Counted from the stretch's first letter, positions 5,233-10,373 are shown. The stretch: 10,373 nucleotides of DNA from Patescibacteria group bacterium (GCA_018826405.1 JAHJZL010000005.1:1-10373); one strand, 5' to 3'. Notes: generated by a model not told the origin, from the letters alone. Program-made: numbers and translations.

Positions 5233-6432
5233 TTACACACCATTCATATCCCATATATGGGCTGCTACATTGCGGGGTTCTCCCTCAAACGGGAGATGAT
5301 GGTTGTCAAAAAAGGGCATAGAATTGCACTCCAAGATTCCGCAGCGCTCCTCTTCTTTCCATGAAGCGTTAATGTCTCGGATTATGAAGTCAATGCCAAC
5401 AATGGGCGCCTTGAGTACTCTCGCAACCTCTTCGAAGAGCTCAATATTGTCTGGATGTGTCTCGTCTGTAGTGTCAGCTGTCGTGCCTCCCACGCTCCAG
5501 TTAATCTTCTGGTGCAGGATGGCTTTTGCTCCTTCTGGGAGAATTGAATCAGGGGTGAGGTCTTGCCAGGCAAGCTCTTGAATGGCTGCTTCGTTTAGTT
5601 TGAGCTTGTGGAAGTAGGGACCTCCTCTTTTAGGGTGCTCATTAGCTTTCTCAACTAGTTCAGCAACAGTATGCACTCCATCTCCAACTACATGGGGCTG
5701 GTCTCTTCGGAGCGATGCTCTGAATACTCCGTTTACAACGGTTGCTCTATACACAGGACCCACAAGCTCTTCTTCGATAACAACTCGGGGCGCTACCTGC
5801 TTCCCTATTTCAAATGCACGTGCGAGTTCCTCCTCGTTTGTTATATGGAGTGTGGTGTGTCGAGAACCAGATCCTGAGAATGGTTTTGCAATTGCAGGAG
5901 GCGCAAGCTCTGCAAAGATTTTTTTAGCTTCTTTTAGTGTTCTTGCTGATCCGCCCTTTGCAACAGGAAGTCCGAGTGCTCTGAACTTCTCTTTGAGTAT
6001 TGCCTTATCGTCCATCCAGGGAGCACGTCGCAGGTCTGAGTCTCCTGGGAGCGGGAGACCTTCATAGGCGATTTTCTTTCCTGAAGGCAGGGTTGCAACG
6101 AAGATATTGCGGGGCAGATTAAAGAGTCTGAATTCAGATATAGTTATCCCTCGTTCCTTCGCTTCAATCCAGGTCATGAGGGCAAGAAGTTGCGTGTCGT
6201 CGTCTGGTTCAGTTATTTGCTTTGCGAGTCCCAGGTCCATGAGTGCAGAGAGCACATGCGGTGTTATACGACGCTCAACTGCATATACCATTCGCTCAAT
6301 TCCCCGCATGAATGGGTTTGGTGTTGAGAACGGTGTAAAGAATCCGTCTATAACTATATTGATATAGGTGAGGCGATGAAATATCGCTCCATCGCCGCAT
6401 TCAATGCAGGGTTTTGGTTTAGGTAACGGCAT
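5233..6432 (-). CDS. ATP-grasp ligase, cyanophycin synthetase/GshF type
   Basis: This 399-aa protein should form an amide bond from a carboxylate and an amine through an acyl-phosphate. The ATP-grasp core is at about 140-395. The segment IAKPFSGSGSRHTTLHI (181-197) probably binds nucleotide. HVVGDGVHTVAELVEKANEHPKRG (247-270) and INWSVGGTTADTTDETHPDN (310-329) closely resemble the ATP-grasp part of cyanophycin synthetase and of GshF. GIDF (346-349) with D348, and ILECN (366-370) with E368 and N370, are likely Mg2+ ligands. The end, HHLPFEGEPRNVA, is also typical. The Mur-ligase half of cyanophycin synthetase and the GshA half of GshF are both absent. The N-terminus has a CIEC pair (9-12). Its substrate cannot be read from sequence. 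No SD is present. Confidence 0.75.
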   Translation of the reverse strand: MPLPKPKPCIECGDGAIFHRLTYINIVIDGFFTPFSTPNPFMRGIERMVYAVERRITPHVLSALMDLGLAKQITEPDDDTQLLALMTWIEAKERGITISEFRLFNLPRNIFVATLPSGKKIAYEGLPLPGDSDLRRAPWMDDKAILKEKFRALGLPVAKGGSARTLKEAKKIFAELAPPAIAKPFSGSGSRHTTLHITNEEELARAFEIGKQVAPRVVIEEELVGPVYRATVVNGVFRASLRRDQPHVVGDGVHTVAELVEKANEHPKRGGPYFHKLKLNEAAIQELAWQDLTPDSILPEGAKAILHQKINWSVGGTTADTTDETHPDNIELFEEVARVLKAPIVGIDFIIRDINASWKEEERCGILECNSMPFFDNHHLPFEGEPRNVAAHIWDMNGV

Positions 6433-6445
6433 GAATTAAAAATGC

Positions 6446-6916
6446 TTACGGTGCTGACACAACACGCATATACTTTGCAATTAGAAAGAAAAACAAAATA
6501 GACAAAACTACCTCTAGTAAAAAGCCACCTAAGTCATAAGTATTTTGCGGAACATTACTTCCGTAAAGAATGTCAACTCCGACCAGTAGAACGCCAAGGA
6601 CGAGAGCAATTAGAGTTGTGAATACGAAAGCTGAGGCATACAGGGAAATGTACCTATACCAAAACCGTCTCCCGTCACCTTTCTTATTAATTAAATAAGC
6701 GATTGCAATTGTTCCTAGGCCTGTGGTTAAGATGAGAACAATATCTAGTATCCGCAGCCAAGAATACTCATACACGTATGGGCTCCAGTCTAAAATCAAT
6801 GCAAGAGACCAGATAACACTCACAAGAAAAATACCAGAATAGACTAGGTATTCTCCTTTACCTACCTTATTCTCTTTTAAATCCTGAGCCATTCTCGACG
6901 GGTATGATAATCGCAT
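6446..6916 (-). CDS. Four-helix membrane protein, unknown function
   Basis: This protein of up to 156 aa has likely membrane helices at about residues 24-43, 53-76, 90-115 and 131-148. Short basic loops (NKKGDGRR, 77-84) lie between the second and third helices, and the N-terminus is polar and charged. I recognise no family. The ATG at 6916 is about 14 nt after the predicted transcription start; the ATG at codon 9 (MAQDLKENK) is a reasonable alternative, and neither has an SD. The ATP-grasp gene starts 13 nt after its stop, so the two are probably one transcript. Base composition is AT-richer than the neighbours. Confidence 0.7.
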   Translation of the reverse strand: MRLSYPSRMAQDLKENKVGKGEYLVYSGIFLVSVIWSLALILDWSPYVYEYSWLRILDIVLILTTGLGTIAIAYLINKKGDGRRFWYRYISLYASAFVFTTLIALVLGVLLVGVDILYGSNVPQNTYDLGGFLLEVVLSILFFFLIAKYMRVVSAP

Positions 6917-6937
6917 GTTAGTTGATTCTTATTAGAA

Positions 6938-6966
6938 ATTATACTGCACAAGTTCTAGGCGTGAAA
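6938..6966 (-). promoter_or_regulatory. Promoter for the membrane protein/ATP-grasp pair
   Basis: A perfect TATAAT lies at 6943-6938 on the minus strand. The 17-nt-spaced -35 position (6966-6961, TTTCAC) is weak. Transcription would start near 6931. Confidence 0.55.
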
Positions 6967-7027
6967 TAACTTTTCGTCTATACAAAATAAAGGCACGAAT
7001 GGGTTTGGCACGATAATTAGTGCGGGA

Positions 7028-7990
7028 CTACAGAAGGAGATACGCTATGTAGACGATATACAGGAGTATGAACACAATACCCTGCCATCGGCCGATGTGT
7101 CCTCTCTTTCCAAGGAACAGCGAAACAAAGAGGAAGGCAGTTGCTACAAACATAACCAGGGCATCAACCACAAATCCTTCACGTACTGGCAACGGTGTAA
7201 TAACGGAACTAACGCCAAGTACTAAGAAGATGTTGAAAATATTTGAACCGATTACGTTCCCTACTGCGATATCAACTTGCTTGCGCCACGCCGCAACAAC
7301 TGACGTAGCGAGTTCGGGGAGTGAGGTTCCAATAGCAACAACTGTGAGGCCAATAACCGCCTCCGAAAGACCTATGCCGGTAGCGAGAGACACCGCCTGA
7401 TCAACAAGAAGTCGTCCTCCACTCGTTAACGCAACAAGACCTACAATGGCGTATAAAAACGCACGCAGTGGTGGAAGAGGACTCTCATCCTCTTCTTCTA
7501 AAGGACTAGCGTCAGAGCGAAAGAGCGCCACTATATAGAACATGAACACTGCAAACAGACCGAGAAGGGCGATACCATCGGTGCGAGTAATAACATTGGC
7601 TGCTCCACCATCAAGAAGCACGTCGCTTCCAAAAACCAGCACGAGCACACTTGCAAGAAGCGCTAGAGGTATCTCCCACCGAACCGTGCTTAATTTCACT
7701 GAAAGACTGCAGATGATGGCTGACGCACCGAGCACGAGAAGAATGTTTGCGATATTCGAACCAACTACGTTCCCCACCGCAAGGCCCGTAGCGCCTGAGA
7801 GTGCGGCATATATGTTTACGGAAAGTTCTGGCATTGATGTACCAAATGCCACGACAGTTAGGCCAATAACCAGCGGCGGAATGCCGTACCTGCGAGCGAT
7901 TGATGACGCTCCCTTTACGAGCCATTCGGCTCCGAGTATGAGAATAACGAGCCCCACAGCAAGCAGAGCGAACGAAAGAATCAATGCCAT
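7028..7990 (-). CDS. YrbG-type calcium/sodium (cation) antiporter
   Basis: This 320-aa inner-membrane exchanger belongs to the Ca2+:cation antiporter superfamily. The two inverted alpha repeats are clear. The first runs from GLTVVAFGTSMPELSVN (43-59) to AVGNVVGSNIANILLVLG (71-88). The second runs from GLTVVAIGTSLPELATS (214-230) to AVGNVIGSNIFNIFLVLG (242-259). The Glu in each GTSxPE motif (E55 and E226) is the expected ion ligand. About ten helices can be counted, and an acidic loop, EEEDE (165-169), separates the halves. The full length fits YrbG. The ATG at 7990 is 10 nt after a TATACT -10 on the minus strand and lacks an SD, so the leader is about 3 nt. I see no convincing terminator in 6917-7027. 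Confidence 0.92.
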   Translation of the reverse strand: MALILSFALLAVGLVILILGAEWLVKGASSIARRYGIPPLVIGLTVVAFGTSMPELSVNIYAALSGATGLAVGNVVGSNIANILLVLGASAIICSLSVKLSTVRWEIPLALLASVLVLVFGSDVLLDGGAANVITRTDGIALLGLFAVFMFYIVALFRSDASPLEEEDESPLPPLRAFLYAIVGLVALTSGGRLLVDQAVSLATGIGLSEAVIGLTVVAIGTSLPELATSVVAAWRKQVDIAVGNVIGSNIFNIFLVLGVSSVITPLPVREGFVVDALVMFVATAFLFVSLFLGKRGHIGRWQGIVFILLYIVYIAYLLL

Positions 7991-8000
7991 AGATTCTCAG

Positions 8001-8006
8001 AGTATA
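8001..8006 (-). promoter_or_regulatory. -10 box of the antiporter gene
   Basis: TATACT on the minus strand (8006-8001) ends 10 nt before the ATG at 7990. No -35 of quality is visible. The promoter is back to back with that of the tRNA. Confidence 0.5.
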
Positions 8007-8020
8007 AACCATCTTGATGT

Positions 8021-8048
8021 TTGAAGCCTGTAGAAAAAGTGGTACAGT
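8021..8048 (+). promoter_or_regulatory. tRNA-Glu promoter
   Basis: The -35 TTGAAG (8021-8026) is followed by a 16-nt spacer and TACAGT (8043-8048), with TG at 8040-8041. Transcription should start near 8055, giving a 22-nt pre-tRNA leader that begins with a small hairpin. Confidence 0.7.
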
Positions 8049-8076
8049 GCCAGTCGTAGCAGCACGCTACAGGAAA

Positions 8077-8151
8077 GGTCCCATCGTCTAACGGTTAGGA
8101 CGCCCGCCTTTCACGCAGGAAATCGGGGTTCGATTCCCCGTGGGATCACCA
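8077..8151 (+). tRNA. tRNA-Glu (anticodon TTC), CCA encoded
   Basis: The acceptor GGTCCCA (8077-8083) pairs with TGGGATC (8141-8147), with one G-T pair. Then come discriminator A8148 and a genome-encoded CCA (8149-8151). The D arm is GTCT/GGAC. The anticodon loop CTTTCAC carries TTC. The T arm GGGG-TTCGATT-CCCC is intact. In the anticodon stem, CCCGC faces GCAGG, leaving a C-A mismatch at the 29-41 position; the usual form there is a pair. No intron is present. There is no terminator between the tRNA and the gene at 8193, so read-through into that gene is possible. Confidence 0.96.
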
Positions 8152-8177
8152 TAAACAACCAATGCCAATATTCGGCC

Positions 8178-8186
8178 TGGTACAAT
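8178..8186 (+). promoter_or_regulatory. Extended -10 promoter of the deoxyribosyltransferase-like gene
   Basis: TG-G-TACAAT (8178-8186) ends 6 nt before the ATG at 8193, so this mRNA should be leaderless. No -35 is visible. Confidence 0.65.
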
Positions 8187-8192
8187 ATAGAT

Positions 8193-8555
8193 ATGAAAAT
8201 CTTGGTTGCACACGCAAGCAATTACGACTACCAGACTGAGCTCTATGAGCCACTCAAGCAGTCAGCACTTGCCAAGGAGCACACTCTTATCTTCCCGCAC
8301 GATGCGGAGAACGTAGAGATTGAGACAAGCTCTCATATTCCAGACGCGGGTCTCATGATTGCTGAAGTCTCATACCCATCTACCGGTGCTGGAATAGAGA
8401 TAGGGTTAGCTCAAGCAGCCAACGTACCCACTCTTTTCATGCATAAGACTGGAACAACTCCGTCCTCTGCACTCAAGTTTATTACAGGGAAAGTAATTGA
8501 ATACAAAGACTCTGCAGATCTTGTTTCAAAGATAGAAAGTGAATTGCGTGCTTAG
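8193..8555 (+). CDS. Nucleoside 2-deoxyribosyltransferase/Rcl (DNPH1)-like enzyme
   Basis: This is a 120-aa protein of the superfamily that breaks or exchanges the N-glycosidic bond of deoxynucleosides or their 5'-monophosphates, in the cytoplasmic nucleotide salvage or clean-up pathways. The signature is LMIAEVSYPSTGAGIEIGLAQAANVPTLFM (54-83). The Glu in GIEIG (E69) is in the position of the catalytic nucleophile. The start MKILVAHA is the first strand of the Rossmann-like fold. Rcl-type hydrolysis and transferase activity cannot be told apart here. The gene lies 41 nt after the tRNA, has no SD and seems to be leaderless. No terminator follows. Confidence 0.75.
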   Translation: MKILVAHASNYDYQTELYEPLKQSALAKEHTLIFPHDAENVEIETSSHIPDAGLMIAEVSYPSTGAGIEIGLAQAANVPTLFMHKTGTTPSSALKFITGKVIEYKDSADLVSKIESELRA

Positions 8556-8612
8556 CACGCGAAGTTGAAGCATTTGCTCTACGCCTTAACTCCAAATTCA
8601 TACTTGTTGTTC

Positions 8613-8618
8613 TATAGT
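8613..8618 (+). promoter_or_regulatory. Possible -10 for the gene at 8629
   Basis: TATAGT (8613-8618) ends 10 nt before the ATG at 8629, and transcription would start near 8625. There is no clear -35 or TG extension. The box overlaps an upstream in-frame GTG (8617), which argues against that GTG as the start. Confidence 0.4.
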
Positions 8619-8628
8619 GTTAGTAACT

Positions 8629-9168
8629 ATGCACAACAAATACAATCTAAAGACGGTAAAGGCATTAGTAGTTGTTTCTGCCAAGGAGCACGGGAAAATC
8701 TATACTCTAGAGAATGGAGAGCTTAAAGGACTCTCCTATACAGAGGAACACGCACCTACATACACTGACAATGAGGGGTTCTTTACTCGTTCTACAGGCG
8801 GTGTACAGCTTGGGAGCGGAAACGTTCTAGAAACTAACGACGAGCACAACCTTCAGCAGTATATAAAAGCTATTTCTGAAGAATTAAGTGCAGTTGTTGC
8901 AGAACACTCTCCAGAAGTTGTCTTTGTTATAGAGCCCGAGCATCTAAAGGGACATATAAAGGCAAATATTGTAACTGGAACTAATATGGCCGTTGAGGAA
9001 ATTGCATACGGCAACTACGTTGAAAAGGATGCAGACGTTATCTTTGACTTAGTTCGCTCTGCCTTAACAGAGGAAAAGGATCCCTCAGACCCAGCATCTG
9101 TAGCTGGAGAAGAGGACGCAGAAGAAAAGCGAAGAATACTTGAAATTGGAAAGCAGGTCTCAGGATAA
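8629..9168 (+). CDS. Host-attachment/release-factor-like (baeRF) domain protein, tentative
   Basis: This 179-aa soluble protein opens with a beta strand (KALVVVSAKEHGKIYTLENG, about 9-28). A polar region rich in Thr, Gly and Ser follows, then a helix and strand, ISEELSAVVAEHSPEVVFVIEPEHLKGHI (about 82-110). A further helix is VEEIAYGNYV and the tail is highly charged. The order, a VxxA strand, then a helix with a hydrophobic strand and a P-x-x-L turn, then VxEI, resembles the host-attachment protein family related to archaeal/eukaryotic release factor domains. The match is by pattern only. The GTG at 8617 would add four residues but overlaps the -10. No SD is present. The last stop is followed by a terminator that mainly serves the minus strand. 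Confidence 0.5.
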   Translation: MHNKYNLKTVKALVVVSAKEHGKIYTLENGELKGLSYTEEHAPTYTDNEGFFTRSTGGVQLGSGNVLETNDEHNLQQYIKAISEELSAVVAEHSPEVVFVIEPEHLKGHIKANIVTGTNMAVEEIAYGNYVEKDADVIFDLVRSALTEEKDPSDPASVAGEEDAEEKRRILEIGKQVSG

Positions 9169-9197
9169 AAGAAAAACCACTCCATTCCTGAAGTGGT
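9167..9197 (-). terminator. Terminator of the 39-aa minus-strand gene
   Basis: ACCACTCC (9176-9183) pairs with GAAGTGGT (9190-9197), one G-T pair, loop of 6. Read on the minus strand it is followed by TTTTTCTTTT. The plus strand lacks a T run, so it is oriented toward the minus-strand gene. Confidence 0.8.
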
Positions 9198-9200
9198 GGG

Positions 9201-9320
9201 TTACGCAAAGTCGTTCTGTGGTCTGGGTTCGGGAGGATTCTCCCTCTCGGCAACCACATCGCGGGCTGCCTGTTCCATTTCCGGATCTTCCGGTTCGTCC
9301 TCAGGGCTGTTTGGAGCCAT
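9201..9320 (-). CDS. Small acidic Pro/Glu-rich protein (39 aa)
   Basis: The frame runs from ATG 9320-9318 to TAA 9203-9201. The protein has 12 acidic and 3 basic residues and nine prolines, with blocks such as PEDEPEDPEME, and no cysteine or membrane segment. It is probably disordered. I recognise no family. The expression signals are unusually complete: a TTGAAA-16-TATAGT promoter, GGAGAAGG ending 3 nt before ATG (GGAG at 7 nt), and a terminator 4 nt after the stop. This makes it a real gene despite its size. Codons such as CCG, GCC and GTG differ from the neighbouring CPR-type genes. It is divergent from the lipoprotein at 9542. Confidence 0.78.
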   Translation of the reverse strand: MAPNSPEDEPEDPEMEQAARDVVAERENPPEPRPQNDFA

Positions 9321-9323
9321 AAT

Positions 9324-9331
9324 CCTTCTCC
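9324..9331 (-). promoter_or_regulatory. Strong Shine-Dalgarno site of the 39-aa gene
   Basis: GGAGAAGG on the minus strand (9331-9324). The GGAG part is 7 nt from the ATG at 9320 and fixes the start. Confidence 0.85.
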
Positions 9332-9352
9332 AGTGACTGTTGGCGCTCTCGG

Positions 9353-9380
9353 ACTATACCGCAGGCCTGGACATTTTCAA
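9353..9380 (-). promoter_or_regulatory. Sigma-70-like promoter of the 39-aa gene
   Basis: Read on the minus strand, -35 TTGAAA (9380-9375), a 16-nt spacer and -10 TATAGT (9358-9353). This is one of the two best-defined promoters in the window. Start near 9346, leader about 26 nt. Confidence 0.75.
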
Positions 9381-9384
9381 AACT

Positions 9385-9409
9385 TGTTATATTGAGCAAA
9401 TGGTGTACT
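9385..9409 (+). promoter_or_regulatory. Candidate promoter(s) of the lipoprotein gene
   Basis: TG-T-TATATT (9385-9393) is a good extended -10; TG-G-TGTACT (9401-9409) is a weaker alternative. Either gives a leader of about 125-142 nt that contains the hairpin series at 9431-9516. The region is divergent from, and lies close to, the -35 of the 39-aa gene. Confidence 0.45.
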
Positions 9410-9430
9410 GTACTTGCCAGATAGAACTGG

Positions 9431-9516
9431 GCCATAGCAAAGAGAAGCGTAGTATGTAAGCCTTTCTTTGCTGTGGCGTAGTTCCAATGAACATCGCTAA
9501 ATTCGCCATTCTGGCG
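9431..9516 (+). promoter_or_regulatory. Structured 5' leader of the lipoprotein gene (three hairpins)
   Basis: The first hairpin has a 13-bp stem with one T-G pair (9431-9443 with 9465-9477) around a 21-nt loop that can pair further. The second is GTTC-CAAT-GAAC (9481-9492). The third is CGCCA-TTC-TGGCG (9504-9516). The SD (9531-9534) follows 14 nt later. None of the three has a T run, so they do not look like terminators. It may be a leader regulating translation or an unrelated small RNA. I recognise no known riboswitch class. Confidence 0.5.
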
Positions 9517-9541
9517 GCAGCACGACGGACGGAGAAACAAG

Positions 9542-9847
9542 ATGCGTATCAAGTCCATCCTGGCCGTGGCGGCCGCTTCCCTGGCCCTCGCGGCCTGCGA
9601 AACCATGCCCGATCTGAACTTCTCGGGCCCGCCCCGCGACGAGCTGCTGCTGAATCGCGCCGCCGGCGCCATCGGCGTCACGGCCGATCGGCTTACCCTG
9701 GAAGGTCTCGCGACCAAACATGGTATGGGCAGCGCGACGAGCTACATCGTCCGTCTGGACGATGGCCGTCGCTGGGCTTGCCAGGTGCAAGGTGGAGACG
9801 CCCTGGAATTCAGCGTTTCCGGCGCCACCTGCAACCCGGCCGCCTAA
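9542..9847 (+). CDS. Predicted small lipoprotein, GC-rich, unknown function
   Basis: This 101-aa precursor starts MRIKSILAVAAASLALAAC. It has a basic N-terminus, a hydrophobic core of about residues 6-18 and a lipobox L16-A17-A18-C19, so signal peptidase II would leave lipidated C19 at the outer face of a membrane. The +2 residue is Glu. The mature part has no transmembrane segment and contains C80 and C97, which could form a disulfide, and an RLDDGRRWACQVQGG stretch. I do not recognise the family. GGAG (9531-9534) is 7 nt before the ATG. Codon choice (CTG, GCC, GGC, CGC) is very unlike that of the ftsZ block and resembles GC-rich Proteobacteria, which suggests acquisition. A shared terminator follows. 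Confidence 0.8.
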   Translation: MRIKSILAVAAASLALAACETMPDLNFSGPPRDELLLNRAAGAIGVTADRLTLEGLATKHGMGSATSYIVRLDDGRRWACQVQGGDALEFSVSGATCNPAA

Positions 9848-9870
9848 TCTGGCCGCCAACAAAACAACAC

Positions 9871-9901
9871 AAGCCTTGGACTTACACTCCGGGGCTTTTT
9901 T
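9871..9901. terminator. Bidirectional terminator between the lipoprotein gene and tsaC
   Basis: AAGCCTTGGA (9871-9880) pairs with TCCGGGGCTT (9888-9897), two T-G pairs, loop of 7, followed by TTTTCT on the plus strand. On the minus strand the tail is GTGTTGTTTTGTT, so the hairpin can also end tsaC. Confidence 0.85.
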
Positions 9902-10373
9902 CTATAGTCCCAAGACCTCTCTTGAGAGTGCGCCTTCGCGAAGTACGGAAACTCCACTTTCCGTAACAGAGACAATAGTTGAAGGTTGGGACTTTCCTTT
10001 TGATCCCACGTCAATTGCAAGACCGATTGATTCTGCATGAAAACCGAACTGGGTAAGGATTTCTGGAATTGTATCCATGGTATCCATGCCAGCTCTGTTA
10101 GCGCTCGTACTTGTTATTGGCTTTCCAAATGCCGCTGAGAGCGCAAGACAGAACGGATCGTTAGGAATGCGAATACCAACGGTTCTATTGAATGTGAGTG
10201 AATAGGAGACAGATTTCTTTGCGGGGAGCACAAGCGTGAGGGGACCGGGAAGAAACTCTTCAGCAAGACGGTACGCTTCCTCATTCATCTCAGCATAGTC
10301 TTCAAGAGAATCTATGGATGGAAGCATAATAAGGATGGGCTTCTTCTCATCTCTTCCTTTCAGATCTCTGAGA
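9902..10373 (-). CDS. tsaC: L-threonylcarbamoyladenylate synthase TsaC/YrdC, N-terminus beyond the window
   Basis: The YrdC-domain enzyme makes threonylcarbamoyl-AMP from threonine, bicarbonate and ATP, the first step of t6A37 modification in tRNAs reading ANN codons. The frame is open to the right edge. At that edge it reads LRDLKGRDEKKPILIMLPS, with the KGR nucleotide-binding motif usual for the family. Then come FLPGPLTLVLPA, VGIRIPNDPF and the signature ITSTSANRAG. The C-terminal region, STIVSVTESGVSVLREGAL, matches the YrdC end (STIVD...LREG). About 157 residues are visible, and the first 40-50 residues of the YrdC domain should lie outside. The length suggests a single-domain TsaC without a Sua5 extension. 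The stop (9904-9902) touches the shared terminator. Confidence 0.88.
   Translation of the reverse strand, partial: LRDLKGRDEKKPILIMLPSIDSLEDYAEMNEEAYRLAEEFLPGPLTLVLPAKKSVSYSLTFNRTVGIRIPNDPFCLALSAAFGKPITSTSANRAGMDTMDTIPEILTQFGFHAESIGLAIDVGSKGKSQPSTIVSVTESGVSVLREGALSREVLGL

Noticed and set aside
6988..7013. Direct repeat GGCACGA twice, and GCAC/GTGC arms after the antiporter gene
   Set aside because: The arms are only 4 bp with no T run behind them on the minus strand, and two 7-nt copies are too little for a repeat element or terminator.
7542..8024. Plus-strand open frame of 160 codons opposite the antiporter
   Set aside because: The antiporter on the other strand has two clear alpha repeats; this frame is its complement.
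8617..8631. GTG 8617 as start of the gene ending at 9168
   Set aside because: The GTG overlaps the probable -10 TATAGT, so it would not be in the transcript; ATG 8629 is preferred.
9301..9862. Minus-strand open frames of 138 and 121 codons opposite the lipoprotein gene
   Set aside because: They are antisense to a gene with SD, lipobox and terminator, and cover the promoters and hairpins of the spacer.
9487..9966. Plus-strand open frame of 159 codons across the lipoprotein gene
   Set aside because: It runs through the terminator and into tsaC, is Arg/Pro-rich as expected for a shifted GC-rich gene, and the SD favours the frame at 9542.
1..10373. Search for CRISPR arrays, insertion sequences and attachment sites
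   Set aside because: I saw no spaced direct repeats, transposase or integrase motifs, or long terminal repeats. The GC-rich islands have no visible mobile-element borders, and the tRNA has no repeated 3' end nearby.

Overview
The window looks like the chromosome of a Candidate Phyla Radiation bacterium (Patescibacteria, probably Parcubacteria-like). The basis is compact gene packing, a cell-division cluster in the order rpsU (bS21), ybeY, ftsA, ftsZ, short genes with almost no Shine-Dalgarno (SD) sites, and several start codons placed 6-10 nt after a -10 box, which implies leaderless or nearly leaderless mRNAs. The lineage is an inference from gene content and style; no marker here fixes it.

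Layout. Bases 1-645 hold a 5'-partial minus-strand gene and a divergent small three-helix membrane protein. Both are unrecognised, and both have SD sites. Bases 690-3981 are the core block: bS21, the rRNA-maturation RNase YbeY overlapping FtsA, then FtsZ behind its own promoter. A thioredoxin-reductase-like flavoenzyme follows, with a promoter that abuts the ftsZ terminator, and its own terminator is shared with a convergent 37-aa acidic ORF. Bases 5149-8006 are minus-strand: a cyanophycin-synthetase/GshF-type ATP-grasp enzyme, a four-helix membrane protein 13 nt upstream of it, and a YrbG-type cation/Ca2+ antiporter. A tRNA-Glu(TTC) is divergent from the antiporter. It is followed by a nucleoside 2-deoxyribosyltransferase/Rcl-like enzyme and a protein resembling the host-attachment (release-factor-like) family.

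Bases 9176-9901 form a second accessory island. It has a 39-aa acidic protein with its own promoter, SD and terminator on the minus strand, and divergent from it a GC-rich lipoprotein whose upstream region can fold into three consecutive hairpins. The window closes with the C-terminal part of the tRNA-modification enzyme TsaC/YrdC.

The most striking pattern is a split in translation-start signals. Four unrecognised accessory genes have GGAG exactly 7 nt before ATG, and three or four of them have GC-rich codon choice. None of the eleven other genes whose start is visible has a convincing SD. Either the four were acquired from SD-using donors, or the cell keeps two initiation classes side by side. 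The best candidates for undescribed elements are the structured lipoprotein leader, the two small acidic proteins and the dyad over the ftsZ promoter.
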